A DNA stretch of 39,059 nucleotides from RECO01 sp050485385 (lineage in GTDB: Bacteria; Pseudomonadota; Alphaproteobacteria; Geminicoccales; Geminicoccaceae), in assembly GCA_050485385.1 (NCBI GenBank), contig JBJHBG010000037.1, positions 1 through 39,059 of the forward strand. Reading direction: 5' to 3'. Positions 1 to 7,516 of the stretch are shown here, piece after piece. The notes beneath the pieces were generated by a model that was given only the letters and a program-made list of their open reading frames with translations, was not told where the DNA came from and did no database searches. Both the position numbers and the translations under genes were made by a program. Within the stretch, counting starts at the first letter, position 1. Every line of letters starts with the position of its first letter.

Positions 1-2
1 CG

Positions 3-731
3 CCGGACCTGATGCCGGTCGCGGACCTCCGGCGCGTCCCCGTCCTGCCGCCCGCGGTGCGGCGCAACGTCGCCGCCAATTCGGCCTGCCCGGCGAACGC
101 CCACGGATCGCCCGCCGACCCGATCGCGCATCTTTCGACGATCGACCGGCTCGCGCAGGACATGGCCAGCTGGGCCGGCGATCTGCTGTACATCCAGACC
201 GTGTTGAACGACGCCCATTTCGGCGGCGGCTCGACCTATGCCGCGTACGCCCGCTGGTTCGGTACGCCCACCCGAACGGCGAACGGCCGCTGGCGCAGCC
301 GCTTCCGCACGGCGACCTTCGCCACCGAGATCGAGGCGGCGCGCCACGAAATCGCGACCCTGTCGACGCGTTTCGGCCAATTGGCCCAATGGCTCGGCCA
401 GGACATCCGATACCGCTGCCCCGGCACCGCCCGCTACACCATCCCCGGCTGTAGCCCCGGTCCCTGTCCCGCCGGTACCGCCGCGGAATCCTGCGCCAGC
501 AGCGGCGCCCGGATGATCGGGATCTGCCCGCCGTTCTGGAACGAGCCTGCCCCCCGAGACCGTGCGCAGGCGGCCCTCGTCGTCCACGAGGCGGTGCATG
601 CCCGCTTCGGCTTTCGCCACCACCGGACCGCCACGCCGAGCGGGCGTGCCCGCAACCCCGGCTGCTATCAGGGCTTCCTCCTCGAGGTCTTCGGGACGAC
701 TCTGGTGCCCGGCGACTGTACCGCGATCTGA
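3..731 (+). CDS. Zincin-like metallopeptidase domain protein, 5' partial
   Basis: The frame is open to the window edge, so the true start may lie outside; the first ATG is at 12. Numbered from that ATG (239 aa), the protein has a zinc-protease motif HEAVH at residues 192-196 in a hydrophobic helix (ALVVHEAVH). Before it is ICPPFW (171-176); after it is NPGCYQGF (215-222), where zincins of the M35/aspzincin type carry their third metal ligand region. Eight cysteines suggest disulfides and an extracytoplasmic or exported fate. The CPPFW-then-HExxH layout resembles the C-terminal peptidase domain of some eCIS-associated DUF4157 proteins as I recall them; that is inference. The third zinc ligand is not identified. 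A cargo-like gene lies 0.7 kb downstream. Confidence 0.6.
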   Translation, partial: PDLMPVADLRRVPVLPPAVRRNVAANSACPANAHGSPADPIAHLSTIDRLAQDMASWAGDLLYIQTVLNDAHFGGGSTYAAYARWFGTPTRTANGRWRSRFRTATFATEIEAARHEIATLSTRFGQLAQWLGQDIRYRCPGTARYTIPGCSPGPCPAGTAAESCASSGARMIGICPPFWNEPAPRDRAQAALVVHEAVHARFGFRHHRTATPSGRARNPGCYQGFLLEVFGTTLVPGDCTAI

Positions 732-808
732 GGCGGGTGCTGCAGGCGGGACGGCGGTCGCATGGTCGGCTATGTGCGGGTTTCCGCTCCTGTTGCGAGA
801 CCGTATCG

Positions 809-1306
809 ATGTCCGAGCCCGAGCCGATCTTCGCCGTGCCGCGCGCCGCCGCCATCCTGGGCGGTGTCGGCCTCGTTCCCTTCGTCGGCCTGAGCCTCGC
901 CATGTGGCTCCTGCCGTTCGACTACGCCGGCGGGTTGCACGCCGCCCTGATCGGCTACGGCATCGCCATCGCGAGCTTCATGGGGGGCGTGCAGTGGGGC
1001 CTTGGGCTGAAGAGCGGACTCGACGGCGGCGGCACGTGGCGCGTGCTCGGCCAGTCCGTGGTGCCACCCTTGATCGCGTGGATCGGCGCGCTCGCGCCGT
1101 TCGGTTGGCAGTATCCCGCCCTGATGGCCGCGTTCTGGCCGGTCGTCTGGGACGACATGCGTTTGGCCCGCGCAGGTGGGGAGCCTTCCTGGGACCCGCC
1201 GCTGCGCGTGCCACGCACGGCCGGCGTCCTGGTCGCGCTGCTCGGCGCCATGGCCCACGCCCTCTGGCTGCTCGGCGCGATAGCCGACGGCCGCTGGCTG
1301 AGCTAG
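809..1306 (+). CDS. DUF3429 family membrane protein
   Basis: This 165-residue protein is mostly hydrophobic, with about five predicted membrane helices (about residues 10-30, 38-62, 83-100, 103-118 and 141-158). The pattern of a glycine-rich first helix, then SFMGGVQWG (57-65) and a late FWPVVWDDMRLA segment (113-124), is that of the DUF3429 family of small inner-membrane proteins, whose function is unknown. The ATG at 809 is preferred: an in-frame start at 737 would add 24 residues of low-complexity Arg/Cys sequence unlike the family. It sits between two accessory genes on the same strand with no clear functional link to either. Confidence 0.75.
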   Translation: MSEPEPIFAVPRAAAILGGVGLVPFVGLSLAMWLLPFDYAGGLHAALIGYGIAIASFMGGVQWGLGLKSGLDGGGTWRVLGQSVVPPLIAWIGALAPFGWQYPALMAAFWPVVWDDMRLARAGGEPSWDPPLRVPRTAGVLVALLGAMAHALWLLGAIADGRWLS

Positions 1307-1412
1307 CCGATGGGGCGCCGCCAACGCCGGCTGCCGCTGCCTTTGGAGTCTCGTCACTGCGGCGGATGGCGCTAAGGTCGTGCGGCGGCTCTATCTGGAG
1401 ATAGGACGGGAC

Positions 1413-2597
1413 ATGCGCACGCTGCGTGGCAGGGGGCGAGGGGTGGCGGATGCGCGCCTCCCCTCGGTGGTGGCACGCGATCCGCTTCAGCGTCTGGCGG
1501 CGCACAGCGCTCACGTGCGTCGGTTGGGCACCTTGCAGGCGCTGGCCTCGGCGTCACGGACGCCCGTGCAGCGGTTCCCCTTGGGCGGGCCCGGCAGCGG
1601 CCACGAGGAACTGCCGCCGCTCGACACGGAAGCGCCCGATGCGATCCGCGCGGTGCTGGAGACGGCGGTCGCCGCGGGCGACGTCGACACCGTGCTCCAT
1701 CTGCACGCGGCGCTGCTGGAGGCGATCGGTGGCGACCAGCCCCTTCGGGTCCGTCTGCACGGCCTTCTCACCGAGGTCGGCGACGGCATCGACGCGGCCG
1801 AAGCGAAGCAGTCGGCGGAGGCCGAACGACTGCGGATACTGAACGAATTGCTGGCCGGGGAGGCGACGGGCTCGCGTTCGGGCAAGCCTGCCCCCAAGAA
1901 GCCCGCGAAGAAGAAGTCGAAGCAGCAGAAGCTGGGGGAACGCGAGGAGCGCGCCAGGAAGGCAGCGGCCGAGGCGCTGCGCACGGACGCCATCCGCGAT
2001 CTGCAGGTGGAGTTCGCCGGTCAGGGGCTGGATCCCGTTGTCGCGAGTCAAGTCTGCGGTGCGGCGCTTGCCGACACCGGGACGGAGGCGCACGAGGTGC
2101 GCGCGCGGCTGACGCAGCGCCTGCGCGCGCAAATGGCCCCCGATCTCGGCGACTGGAAGACGTATCTCGGGCTCAACGCCAACGTGTTTCTTCAGTACGG
2201 CAATTTCGAGAACATCCCGATCCACGTTTCGGTCTTTCACGATGCCATCGCCGAGCCCGGAAGCCTGCTGGACCATGGCAACACTGCGATCGTCTTCCAG
2301 ATGCTCGGAAGCGCCGACATGCCGCCGTACCAACGCCTGCACGCCTCGATCGAGCATCCAGGGCCCTTCGCACCCAACAAGCCGCGCTATTACTTCGCGG
2401 ACTGGGGCGACTGGGACAACTGGTCCCCAGGTGCCTTCCACAACGAGCATCCGGAGCGCAAGCAACGCGCCCGCAAGGCGCTGCAGGACGCCGTAGCCTG
2501 GTTCACCGGCGAGCTGGCAACGAAGGTGGAAGGCGCCCGCCGACTGAAGGGCAACATCCAAGGCCGCGTCTACCAGCCCGGCGACGAGAACGCGTAG
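1413..2597 (+). CDS. Putative eCIS-type cargo protein, unknown C-terminal domain
   Basis: No known enzyme is recognised in this 394-residue protein. Residues 12-54 carry a leader-like pattern with ADARLPSVVARDPLQRLA, then HVRRLGTLQALAS and a terminal PVQR. This matches the recurrent 'Q..LQ.LA..S..V..L.ALQ.LA..S..VQR' segment found in proteins encoded with extracellular contractile injection systems (family knowledge recalled, not searched). Next come a helical region, a Lys-rich linker (about 157-170, PKKPAKKKSKQQK) and a Trp/Tyr/His-rich C-terminal domain (about 250-380) with YFADWGDWDNW and FHNEHPE. ATG 1413 is chosen because AGGA lies at 1403-1406; a GTG at 1380 would add 11 residues. No secretion apparatus gene is in the window, so cargo status is inference. 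Confidence 0.6.
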   Translation: MRTLRGRGRGVADARLPSVVARDPLQRLAAHSAHVRRLGTLQALASASRTPVQRFPLGGPGSGHEELPPLDTEAPDAIRAVLETAVAAGDVDTVLHLHAALLEAIGGDQPLRVRLHGLLTEVGDGIDAAEAKQSAEAERLRILNELLAGEATGSRSGKPAPKKPAKKKSKQQKLGEREERARKAAAEALRTDAIRDLQVEFAGQGLDPVVASQVCGAALADTGTEAHEVRARLTQRLRAQMAPDLGDWKTYLGLNANVFLQYGNFENIPIHVSVFHDAIAEPGSLLDHGNTAIVFQMLGSADMPPYQRLHASIEHPGPFAPNKPRYYFADWGDWDNWSPGAFHNEHPERKQRARKALQDAVAWFTGELATKVEGARRLKGNIQGRVYQPGDENA

Positions 2598-2908
2598 TCC
2601 GTGCCGCGGCCGTCGCAGCGCAACTCCAAGGTGATGATCGGCACCATCACGACCGAGCGCGTTCGACCGGCCCGTCCACCTGGACGCGGCCACGGGCGAG
2701 CTGAAGGCCGGCCTTGCCGAGGCGTGAGACCTTGTGGAGGACGGCACGGTCCTCGACCTCGAGCCGCGCGAAGGCGTCACGGTCCACGACGGCGAGCCGT
2801 TCGGCCGCGGCGAGGGCTGGCGCCTGAAGCGGCCGATCGCGGACGTCGAGGCAGCCTGCTCCGCCTGCCTGCCGCCGGCGTCTCTCGGTACGCCTCGGCC
2901 GATTGACG
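2598..2908 (+). pseudogene. Possible decayed coding remnant
   Basis: Directly after the preceding stop, one frame reads KVMIGTITTER (about 2629-2660). A shift of one base continues as FDRPVHLDAATGELKAGLAEA from 2662, hits TGA, and then resumes as DLVEDGTVLDLEPREG and beyond until a TGA near 2906. Both halves look like normal protein with natural codon use, while the intact GTG-started frame (2601) is Arg/Pro/Gly-rich, typical of out-of-frame high-GC DNA. A once-intact gene with a frameshift and a stop is the simplest reading. The parent family is not recognised. Confidence 0.3.
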
Positions 2909-3070
2909 TTTGAAAATACTGTAGATGTCCGCTAAGGCCGAGGAGTGTTCAGTGGATGAATCGACATGTGTCGTTTGTCATTTTCGTGAACGAGCGCGGA
3001 CAAACGTGCGATCGGCCGGCATCCGCATCGGTCCTGCTGCGCGTCGTCTTCGGTTCCAGGGAGGCAGGGT
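2909..3070 (+). other. Intergenic region, locally AT-richer
   Basis: No convincing gene. The stretch at about 2903-2990 is noticeably less GC-rich than its surroundings (for example TTGAAAATACTGTAG near 2911) and contains the small palindrome GACATGTGTC. It probably holds the promoter of the rhodanese-kinase-phosphatase cluster that starts at 3071, but no -35/-10 pair with good spacing can be pointed to. Confidence 0.35.
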
Positions 3071-3865
3071 GTGGCCATGTCGCTTAGCGTTTGCGGGATG
3101 TCGAAGAAGGCGAACCCGAGCAGCGACGCGGCGGAACCTGGCGCCGGCCGGGTGGTGCGGATCGTGGCGCTTTGCGCTCTCGGCCTGATGCTGGCCACAC
3201 CCGTCCATGGCCAGTCCCTGTTCGGTCGGCCGCTGGCGCCGGAACCGCAGGCCGATCCTGCACCACCGCCCCAGCCCGAACGACGAGCCCAGCCCGAGCC
3301 GCCGCCACCGCCCCCGCCGCAGCCCGCGCCGCAACCCCCCACCGTCGAGGTGGCGCCGACCCCGCCACCGGCCCCGCAGCCGCCGCAGGGAGAGGATCCG
3401 CGCTTCGCCCAGGTGGCGGCCTACGAGCAGCACGAGTACGGCGTGTCGGCGCAGGCCCACTTGCGGAACGGCCAACTCCACGGCCCCACGCCGACCGACA
3501 TTCCCGGCGGCCGCGTCGTCACGACGGCCGACCTCTACCGGATGCTGTCGGCGCAGCAGCCGATGCTGCTCGTCGACGTGCTCGGTGGCAACGCGTTGAT
3601 CCCCGGCTCCGTCTCCGACCCCACGATCGGCCAGGGCGGCAGCTTCGACGATCAGATCCAGCACTATCTGACATCGGCGCTGCACCAGATCACCGACGGA
3701 CGCGACGACGTGCCCATCGTGTTCTATTGCAGCGGCATCGACTGCTGGATGTCCTACAACGCGGCGTTGCGCACGATCGCCGCCGGGCAACGCAACGTCG
3801 GCTGGTATCGCGGCGGGTTGCAGGCATGGACCGGCGCGGGCCTGCCTACCGTGCCGCCGATGTAG
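3071..3865 (+). CDS. Exported rhodanese-like protein with CxxxxCW motif
   Basis: This 264-residue protein begins with a signal peptide or membrane anchor (hydrophobic about 28-44, then ATPVHGQS). A very Pro-rich spacer follows (about 55-106), then a rhodanese-fold domain (about 115-264). The active loop reads C220-SGID-C225-W226 followed by MSYNAALR, the signature of the family annotated 'PQQ-dependent catabolism-associated CXXCW motif protein'. LLVDVLGG (166-173) is the usual rhodanese beta strand. Members are periplasmic, and sulfur-transfer or redox roles are assumed, not proven. A related rhodanese domain ends the cluster at 10522; the two share YGVS, PTPT.IPG and W YRGGL.AWT blocks. The listed start is GTG; ATG 3077 and ATG 3098 are alternatives. 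No quinoprotein gene is nearby, which is unusual for the family. Confidence 0.82.
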   Translation: MAMSLSVCGMSKKANPSSDAAEPGAGRVVRIVALCALGLMLATPVHGQSLFGRPLAPEPQADPAPPPQPERRAQPEPPPPPPPQPAPQPPTVEVAPTPPPAPQPPQGEDPRFAQVAAYEQHEYGVSAQAHLRNGQLHGPTPTDIPGGRVVTTADLYRMLSAQQPMLLVDVLGGNALIPGSVSDPTIGQGGSFDDQIQHYLTSALHQITDGRDDVPIVFYCSGIDCWMSYNAALRTIAAGQRNVGWYRGGLQAWTGAGLPTVPPM

Positions 3866-3905
3866 TGGCGGTCGCGCGAGGTCGTCCGATGCCGAGAAGG
3901 TCGTG

Positions 3906-5243
3906 ATGCGTCCCGCCGTGGCGCCGGCGGAGTTGCCCCCCGGTACGAAGGTCGTGAGCGCCGGTGGTCGGCGCGAGGGCAGCATCGTCCGGCTGTTGGG
4001 CGCGGGCGGCCAGGGCACGGTGTACGAGATCGCCATCGGCGACGCTCGCTTCGCCTTGAAGTGGTACCACGACCACTACGTCGCCATCGACCGCACGCTC
4101 CGCGCGCGGCTGACACGGGCCGTGGAGCGCGGCGCGCCGACCGCGTCGTTCCTCTGGCCGATGGACGTCATGGTGCGGCCCGGTGCGGGGAGTTTCGGTT
4201 ACGTCATGCCGCTCCGCGACCCGGCCTATGTCGGCATGCGCGCCCTGATTGCGCGGCCGCCCGACCGCGTCGAACTGAGCCTCGAGCAGCGCATGACGCT
4301 GTGCGCCCGCATCGCCGACAGCTTTCTCGAGTTACACGCCAGCGGCTTCTGCTATCAGGACATCAACTTCGGCAATTTCTTCCTGCACCCGACCACCGCC
4401 GACGTTCTCATCTGCGACAACGACAACGTCAACGTGGACGGGGCCGAAGCCAGCATCTACGGCACCCGCAAGTTCATGGCGCCCGAGGTGGTGCGGCGCG
4501 AAGCGTTGCCGAGTACGACGACCGACCTGTTCTCCATGGCCGTCCTGTTCTTCTATACGCTCTTGTCGTGGCACCCGCTCGACGGCCGGCGCGAGGCCGG
4601 CCTCCACGTTCTGGATGCAGCGGCGGAACTGTCGCTCTACGGCACGGAACCGGCCTTTCTGTTCGACCCCGAGGACGACACCAACGGTCCGGTGCCCGGC
4701 GCCCACGATCCGCTGGTGGCCCGCTGGCGGTCCTTGTCGCCGACCCTGCGCGAACTGTTCGTGCGCTCCTTCACGGCGGGGCTGCACCAGCCGAGCCGCC
4801 GCGTCCTGGAGTACGAGTGGCGTGCCGCGTTCCTGGCGGCCCATGCGAGCGTGTTCGCGTGCTCGGCGTGCGCTTACGAGCACTGCGCCGAGGTGGCGGG
4901 CGGTGCTGCCGCCTGCGCACGCTGCGGCGCTGGCCTCGCACTGCCGCCGATCGTCGTCATCGGCCGGGCAGCGTTCGCGGCCCGGCCCGGCCGTACCCTC
5001 CTGCGGCACTGCACGGCCCCCGGCGGCAGCCCCGACTTCGATGCGGTCGCGGGTACCGTCGAGCGGCATCCGTGCGAACCGAACGTGGTCGGCCTCTGCA
5101 ACCGCACCGAGGCGGCTTGGCGGGTGCGCGTGCCCGGCCGAGCCGATGCCACGGTCGCGCCCGGCAAGACGGTTCGCTTGGTGCCGGGGCTGGAGATCGG
5201 GTTCGGCGCCACGGTCGGCCGTGTCACGGTGGCGGGAGGTTGA
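3906..5243 (+). CDS. Ser/Thr protein kinase with zinc ribbon and FHA-like tail
   Basis: In this 445-residue protein the N-terminal kinase domain has a glycine loop LGAGGQGTVYE (31-41), ATP-anchoring K52 in ALKWY, a catalytic loop YQDINFGNFF (150-159) with D152, DND at 171-173 where DFG is usual, and MAPE (191-194). TDLFSMAV (206-213) is the usual alpha-F segment and HPLDGRRE (223-230) is typical of kinases encoded with PP2C and TerY-like VWA proteins. Then comes a zinc ribbon with C319/C322 and C337/C340, and a beta-rich C-terminal domain (about 382-442: GTVERHP, NVVGLCNRT, VAPGKTVRL, IGFG) also present in the PrsW-like protein. It likely phosphorylates cluster partners and is opposed by the adjacent PP2C. 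GAAGG precedes the start; GTG 3903 is an alternative. No membrane segment is seen, so it should be cytoplasmic. Confidence 0.9.
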   Translation: MRPAVAPAELPPGTKVVSAGGRREGSIVRLLGAGGQGTVYEIAIGDARFALKWYHDHYVAIDRTLRARLTRAVERGAPTASFLWPMDVMVRPGAGSFGYVMPLRDPAYVGMRALIARPPDRVELSLEQRMTLCARIADSFLELHASGFCYQDINFGNFFLHPTTADVLICDNDNVNVDGAEASIYGTRKFMAPEVVRREALPSTTTDLFSMAVLFFYTLLSWHPLDGRREAGLHVLDAAAELSLYGTEPAFLFDPEDDTNGPVPGAHDPLVARWRSLSPTLRELFVRSFTAGLHQPSRRVLEYEWRAAFLAAHASVFACSACAYEHCAEVAGGAAACARCGAGLALPPIVVIGRAAFAARPGRTLLRHCTAPGGSPDFDAVAGTVERHPCEPNVVGLCNRTEAAWRVRVPGRADATVAPGKTVRLVPGLEIGFGATVGRVTVAGG

Positions 5244-5247
5244 GCCG

Positions 5248-6048
5248 ATGGCGGCCGTCGCGGATCTCTGGTCGGTCGGTGGCGCGTCGGTGATCGGCGC
5301 CGCGCACGAACGCAAGGGGCTGCCCAACCAGGACGGCGTGCGCTGGGTGCCGGAGAACGGCTCGGCGCAGCGGGCGATCCTGGCGGTGGCCGATGGGCAC
5401 GGCTCGGCGCCCCACTTCCGCTCCGCCGTGGGCTCGCAACTCGCGGTCCGGGCGGCGGTCGACGTGTTGGACTGGGCGTTCGACGCGCCGGACGTGGGCG
5501 GGGCGGCGGCCGACCTGCCGCACGAACTGGTCGCCTGCTGGCGCGGGCTGGTTCTGGAGCACGAAGCTGCCGCGCCGTTCGAGGCGGCACGGACGGAGCG
5601 GGACGTCTTCACCGCCTACGGCACGACCTGCATCGCCGCGGCGATCGCCGAGGACCGGCTGCTGCTCTGCCAGATCGGCGACGGCGACGTTCTGCTGGGG
5701 CTGCCCGACGGCACGGTCGTGCATCCCTTGCCCGCCGACCGGCTGCCGGGCGAGCAGACCTATTCGCTGTGTCTGGAGGATGCCGCGCGTTACGCGCGGG
5801 TGCGCGTCCTGCGACGCGACGCGGACGCCGTTTGGCCCGACTTCGCGATGCTCGCCACCGACGGCGTGGCCAAGTCGTTCCCCGACGATGCCACGTTCGA
5901 GGAGGTGGGGCGCAGCTACCGCCGGCTTGCGCTCGAGGACTTCGCTGCAACCCTCGGCGGGTTGCCCGATTGGCTCGCCGACGTCACGCGACGGGGCAGC
6001 GGCGACGACGTGTCCATGTGCCTGGCCGCCCGGCGCGCAGGGACCTAG
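5248..6048 (+). CDS. PP2C-type Ser/Thr protein phosphatase
   Basis: This 266-residue protein has the metal-binding landmarks of PPM/PP2C phosphatases: NQD (27-29), VADGHGSAPHFRSA (47-60) with D49 and G50, GDGDVLLG (144-151), LATDGVAKSF (202-211) with D205, and GSGDDVSM (250-257) with D253/D254. The SAPHFRSA variant after DGHG is typical of the branch found in TerY-P operons. It should dephosphorylate substrates of the kinase just upstream. The start ATG lies 4 bp after the kinase stop, so the two are translationally close. The frame is open far upstream, but that extension runs over the kinase gene and is not coding. No membrane segment is seen. Confidence 0.9.
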   Translation: MAAVADLWSVGGASVIGAAHERKGLPNQDGVRWVPENGSAQRAILAVADGHGSAPHFRSAVGSQLAVRAAVDVLDWAFDAPDVGGAAADLPHELVACWRGLVLEHEAAAPFEAARTERDVFTAYGTTCIAAAIAEDRLLLCQIGDGDVLLGLPDGTVVHPLPADRLPGEQTYSLCLEDAARYARVRVLRRDADAVWPDFAMLATDGVAKSFPDDATFEEVGRSYRRLALEDFAATLGGLPDWLADVTRRGSGDDVSMCLAARRAGT

Positions 6049-6061
6049 CAGGAGAGAGCAC

Positions 6062-7516
6062 GTGCGAGACCCCAAGGACATGCCGCCCGTACCGCGCGAT
6101 CACGATCGAGCCTCGTTCTCCGAGCTGATGCCGATCCGTTCGTCGAAGATCAACCTGCGCCGCAGTCCGCTGTTGATCTTCGTCCTGCTGACGGCGGTGG
6201 TCGTCGTCCTGTGTTTCGGACTGCTGGCGCAGATCCTGGACGGCGCGGACATCGAGGCCAAGCAATCCGCCTTCACCGTCTTCGCCTTCCTCGTCACCGC
6301 GTATCTCCTCGCGGTGGTGCTGCTCGTCGTCTACCTCTATTCCAAGTCCGACAAGCCACTCTGGGCGTACGGGCTCAACTTCCTGTTCGTGTGCGTCCTG
6401 CTGATCACGCCGCTCGGGCTGCCGTACTTCATCGTCTTCCGCGACATCCTGCCGGGCGGCGAGGGCTGGATCAACTCGACCAGCATGGTCCCGTTCTTCA
6501 TCGGCATGTTCTTCGGCGCCGGGCTGATGGAAGAGCTGATGAAGGTCACGTTGGTGCTGTTCGGCGCGCTGCTCACCTTCCGCGCTGCCCAGCTCAAGCC
6601 GAAGCTGCCGGCGGTCCTGTTCGACGCGCTGCGCATCCGCGGCCCGCTGGACGGCCTCGTGATGGGCATCTTCGGCGGCGCCGGCTTCATCCTCATCGAG
6701 ACCTGGATGCAGTACGTGCCGAACATGGTCGGCGACGTGTTCCGCATGACCCAGGGGAACGACCTGGGGGCGTTCGGCGCAGGCCTGATGCTGCTGTTCC
6801 CGCGGGTCGTGGGCGGCATGGTCGGGCACATGGCCTGGGCCGGCATCACCGGCTACTTCATCGGCCTCGCCATCCTGCGACCCTCGCGTTGGCACGTGCT
6901 GTTCCTGATCGGCTGGATCGGCACCTCGTTGCTGCACGCGATGTGGAACACGCAGGGTTTCGTGCCGCTGTTCGCTTGGTTCTCCGCGTTGGCGAGCGGT
7001 GTCATGGTGATCGCCTGCCTGTTGAAGGCGCGTCAGCTCGAAGCCGGCGTCGGCCGGACGGTCGACACCTACGGCTCCGTCGTGGTCGACCGGCCGCCGG
7101 CCCGCCCCCTGGCGCCGAGCCCGCAGCCGCAGGCGGCGGCACGGCCGAGCGCGCCGACGCCAACGGCCCCCACGGCTTCGGCAGCCCCGCCGCCCCTTGT
7201 CCCCGCGGCCGGCGCCGCGCCCGCCCTGGCCTTGTCGCTACCGGGGACATCGGTGCCGCTCGTCGCCGAGGCGCGTATCGACCTCGGTGCGCAACCGAGC
7301 CTCGGCGGCCGCGGCCGCGGGGTCTTGGGCGAGGTCACGCGACACCCGACCCGCGCCGACGTGCTCGGCCTGAAGAACCTCGGCGAGGGGCCCTGGAACG
7401 TCCGCCTCCGCGACGGCACCCAGCAAGTGGTCGAACCGCAGCGCAACCTGCGGCTGGCCGCCGGCGTTCAGATCGACTTCGGCGACGGCTTGCAAGCCGT
7501 GGTCGTGCAGGCATGA
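6062..7516 (+). CDS. PrsW-family intramembrane protease with FHA-like C-terminal domain
   Basis: This 484-residue protein has about eight membrane helices between residues 36 and 322. It carries the PrsW/CPBP-like glutamic protease motifs: E157-E158-L-M-K161, then GGAGFILIE with E213, H256 in MVGHMAWAG, and H292 in LLHAMWN. PrsW enzymes cleave membrane proteins such as anti-sigma factors. After the membrane domain come a Pro/Ala-rich linker (about 345-395) and a beta-rich domain (about 405-484: GEVTRHP, DVLGLKNL, VEPQRNLRLAAGVQIDFG). The latter matches the tail of the kinase upstream, suggesting that both read or carry the same signal. GTG 6062 is chosen for AGGAGAG at 6050-6056; ATG 6080 is an alternative. 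Its substrate may be one of the two single-pass proteins downstream (inference). Confidence 0.85.
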   Translation: MRDPKDMPPVPRDHDRASFSELMPIRSSKINLRRSPLLIFVLLTAVVVVLCFGLLAQILDGADIEAKQSAFTVFAFLVTAYLLAVVLLVVYLYSKSDKPLWAYGLNFLFVCVLLITPLGLPYFIVFRDILPGGEGWINSTSMVPFFIGMFFGAGLMEELMKVTLVLFGALLTFRAAQLKPKLPAVLFDALRIRGPLDGLVMGIFGGAGFILIETWMQYVPNMVGDVFRMTQGNDLGAFGAGLMLLFPRVVGGMVGHMAWAGITGYFIGLAILRPSRWHVLFLIGWIGTSLLHAMWNTQGFVPLFAWFSALASGVMVIACLLKARQLEAGVGRTVDTYGSVVVDRPPARPLAPSPQPQAAARPSAPTPTAPTASAAPPPLVPAAGAAPALALSLPGTSVPLVAEARIDLGAQPSLGGRGRGVLGEVTRHPTRADVLGLKNLGEGPWNVRLRDGTQQVVEPQRNLRLAAGVQIDFGDGLQAVVVQA

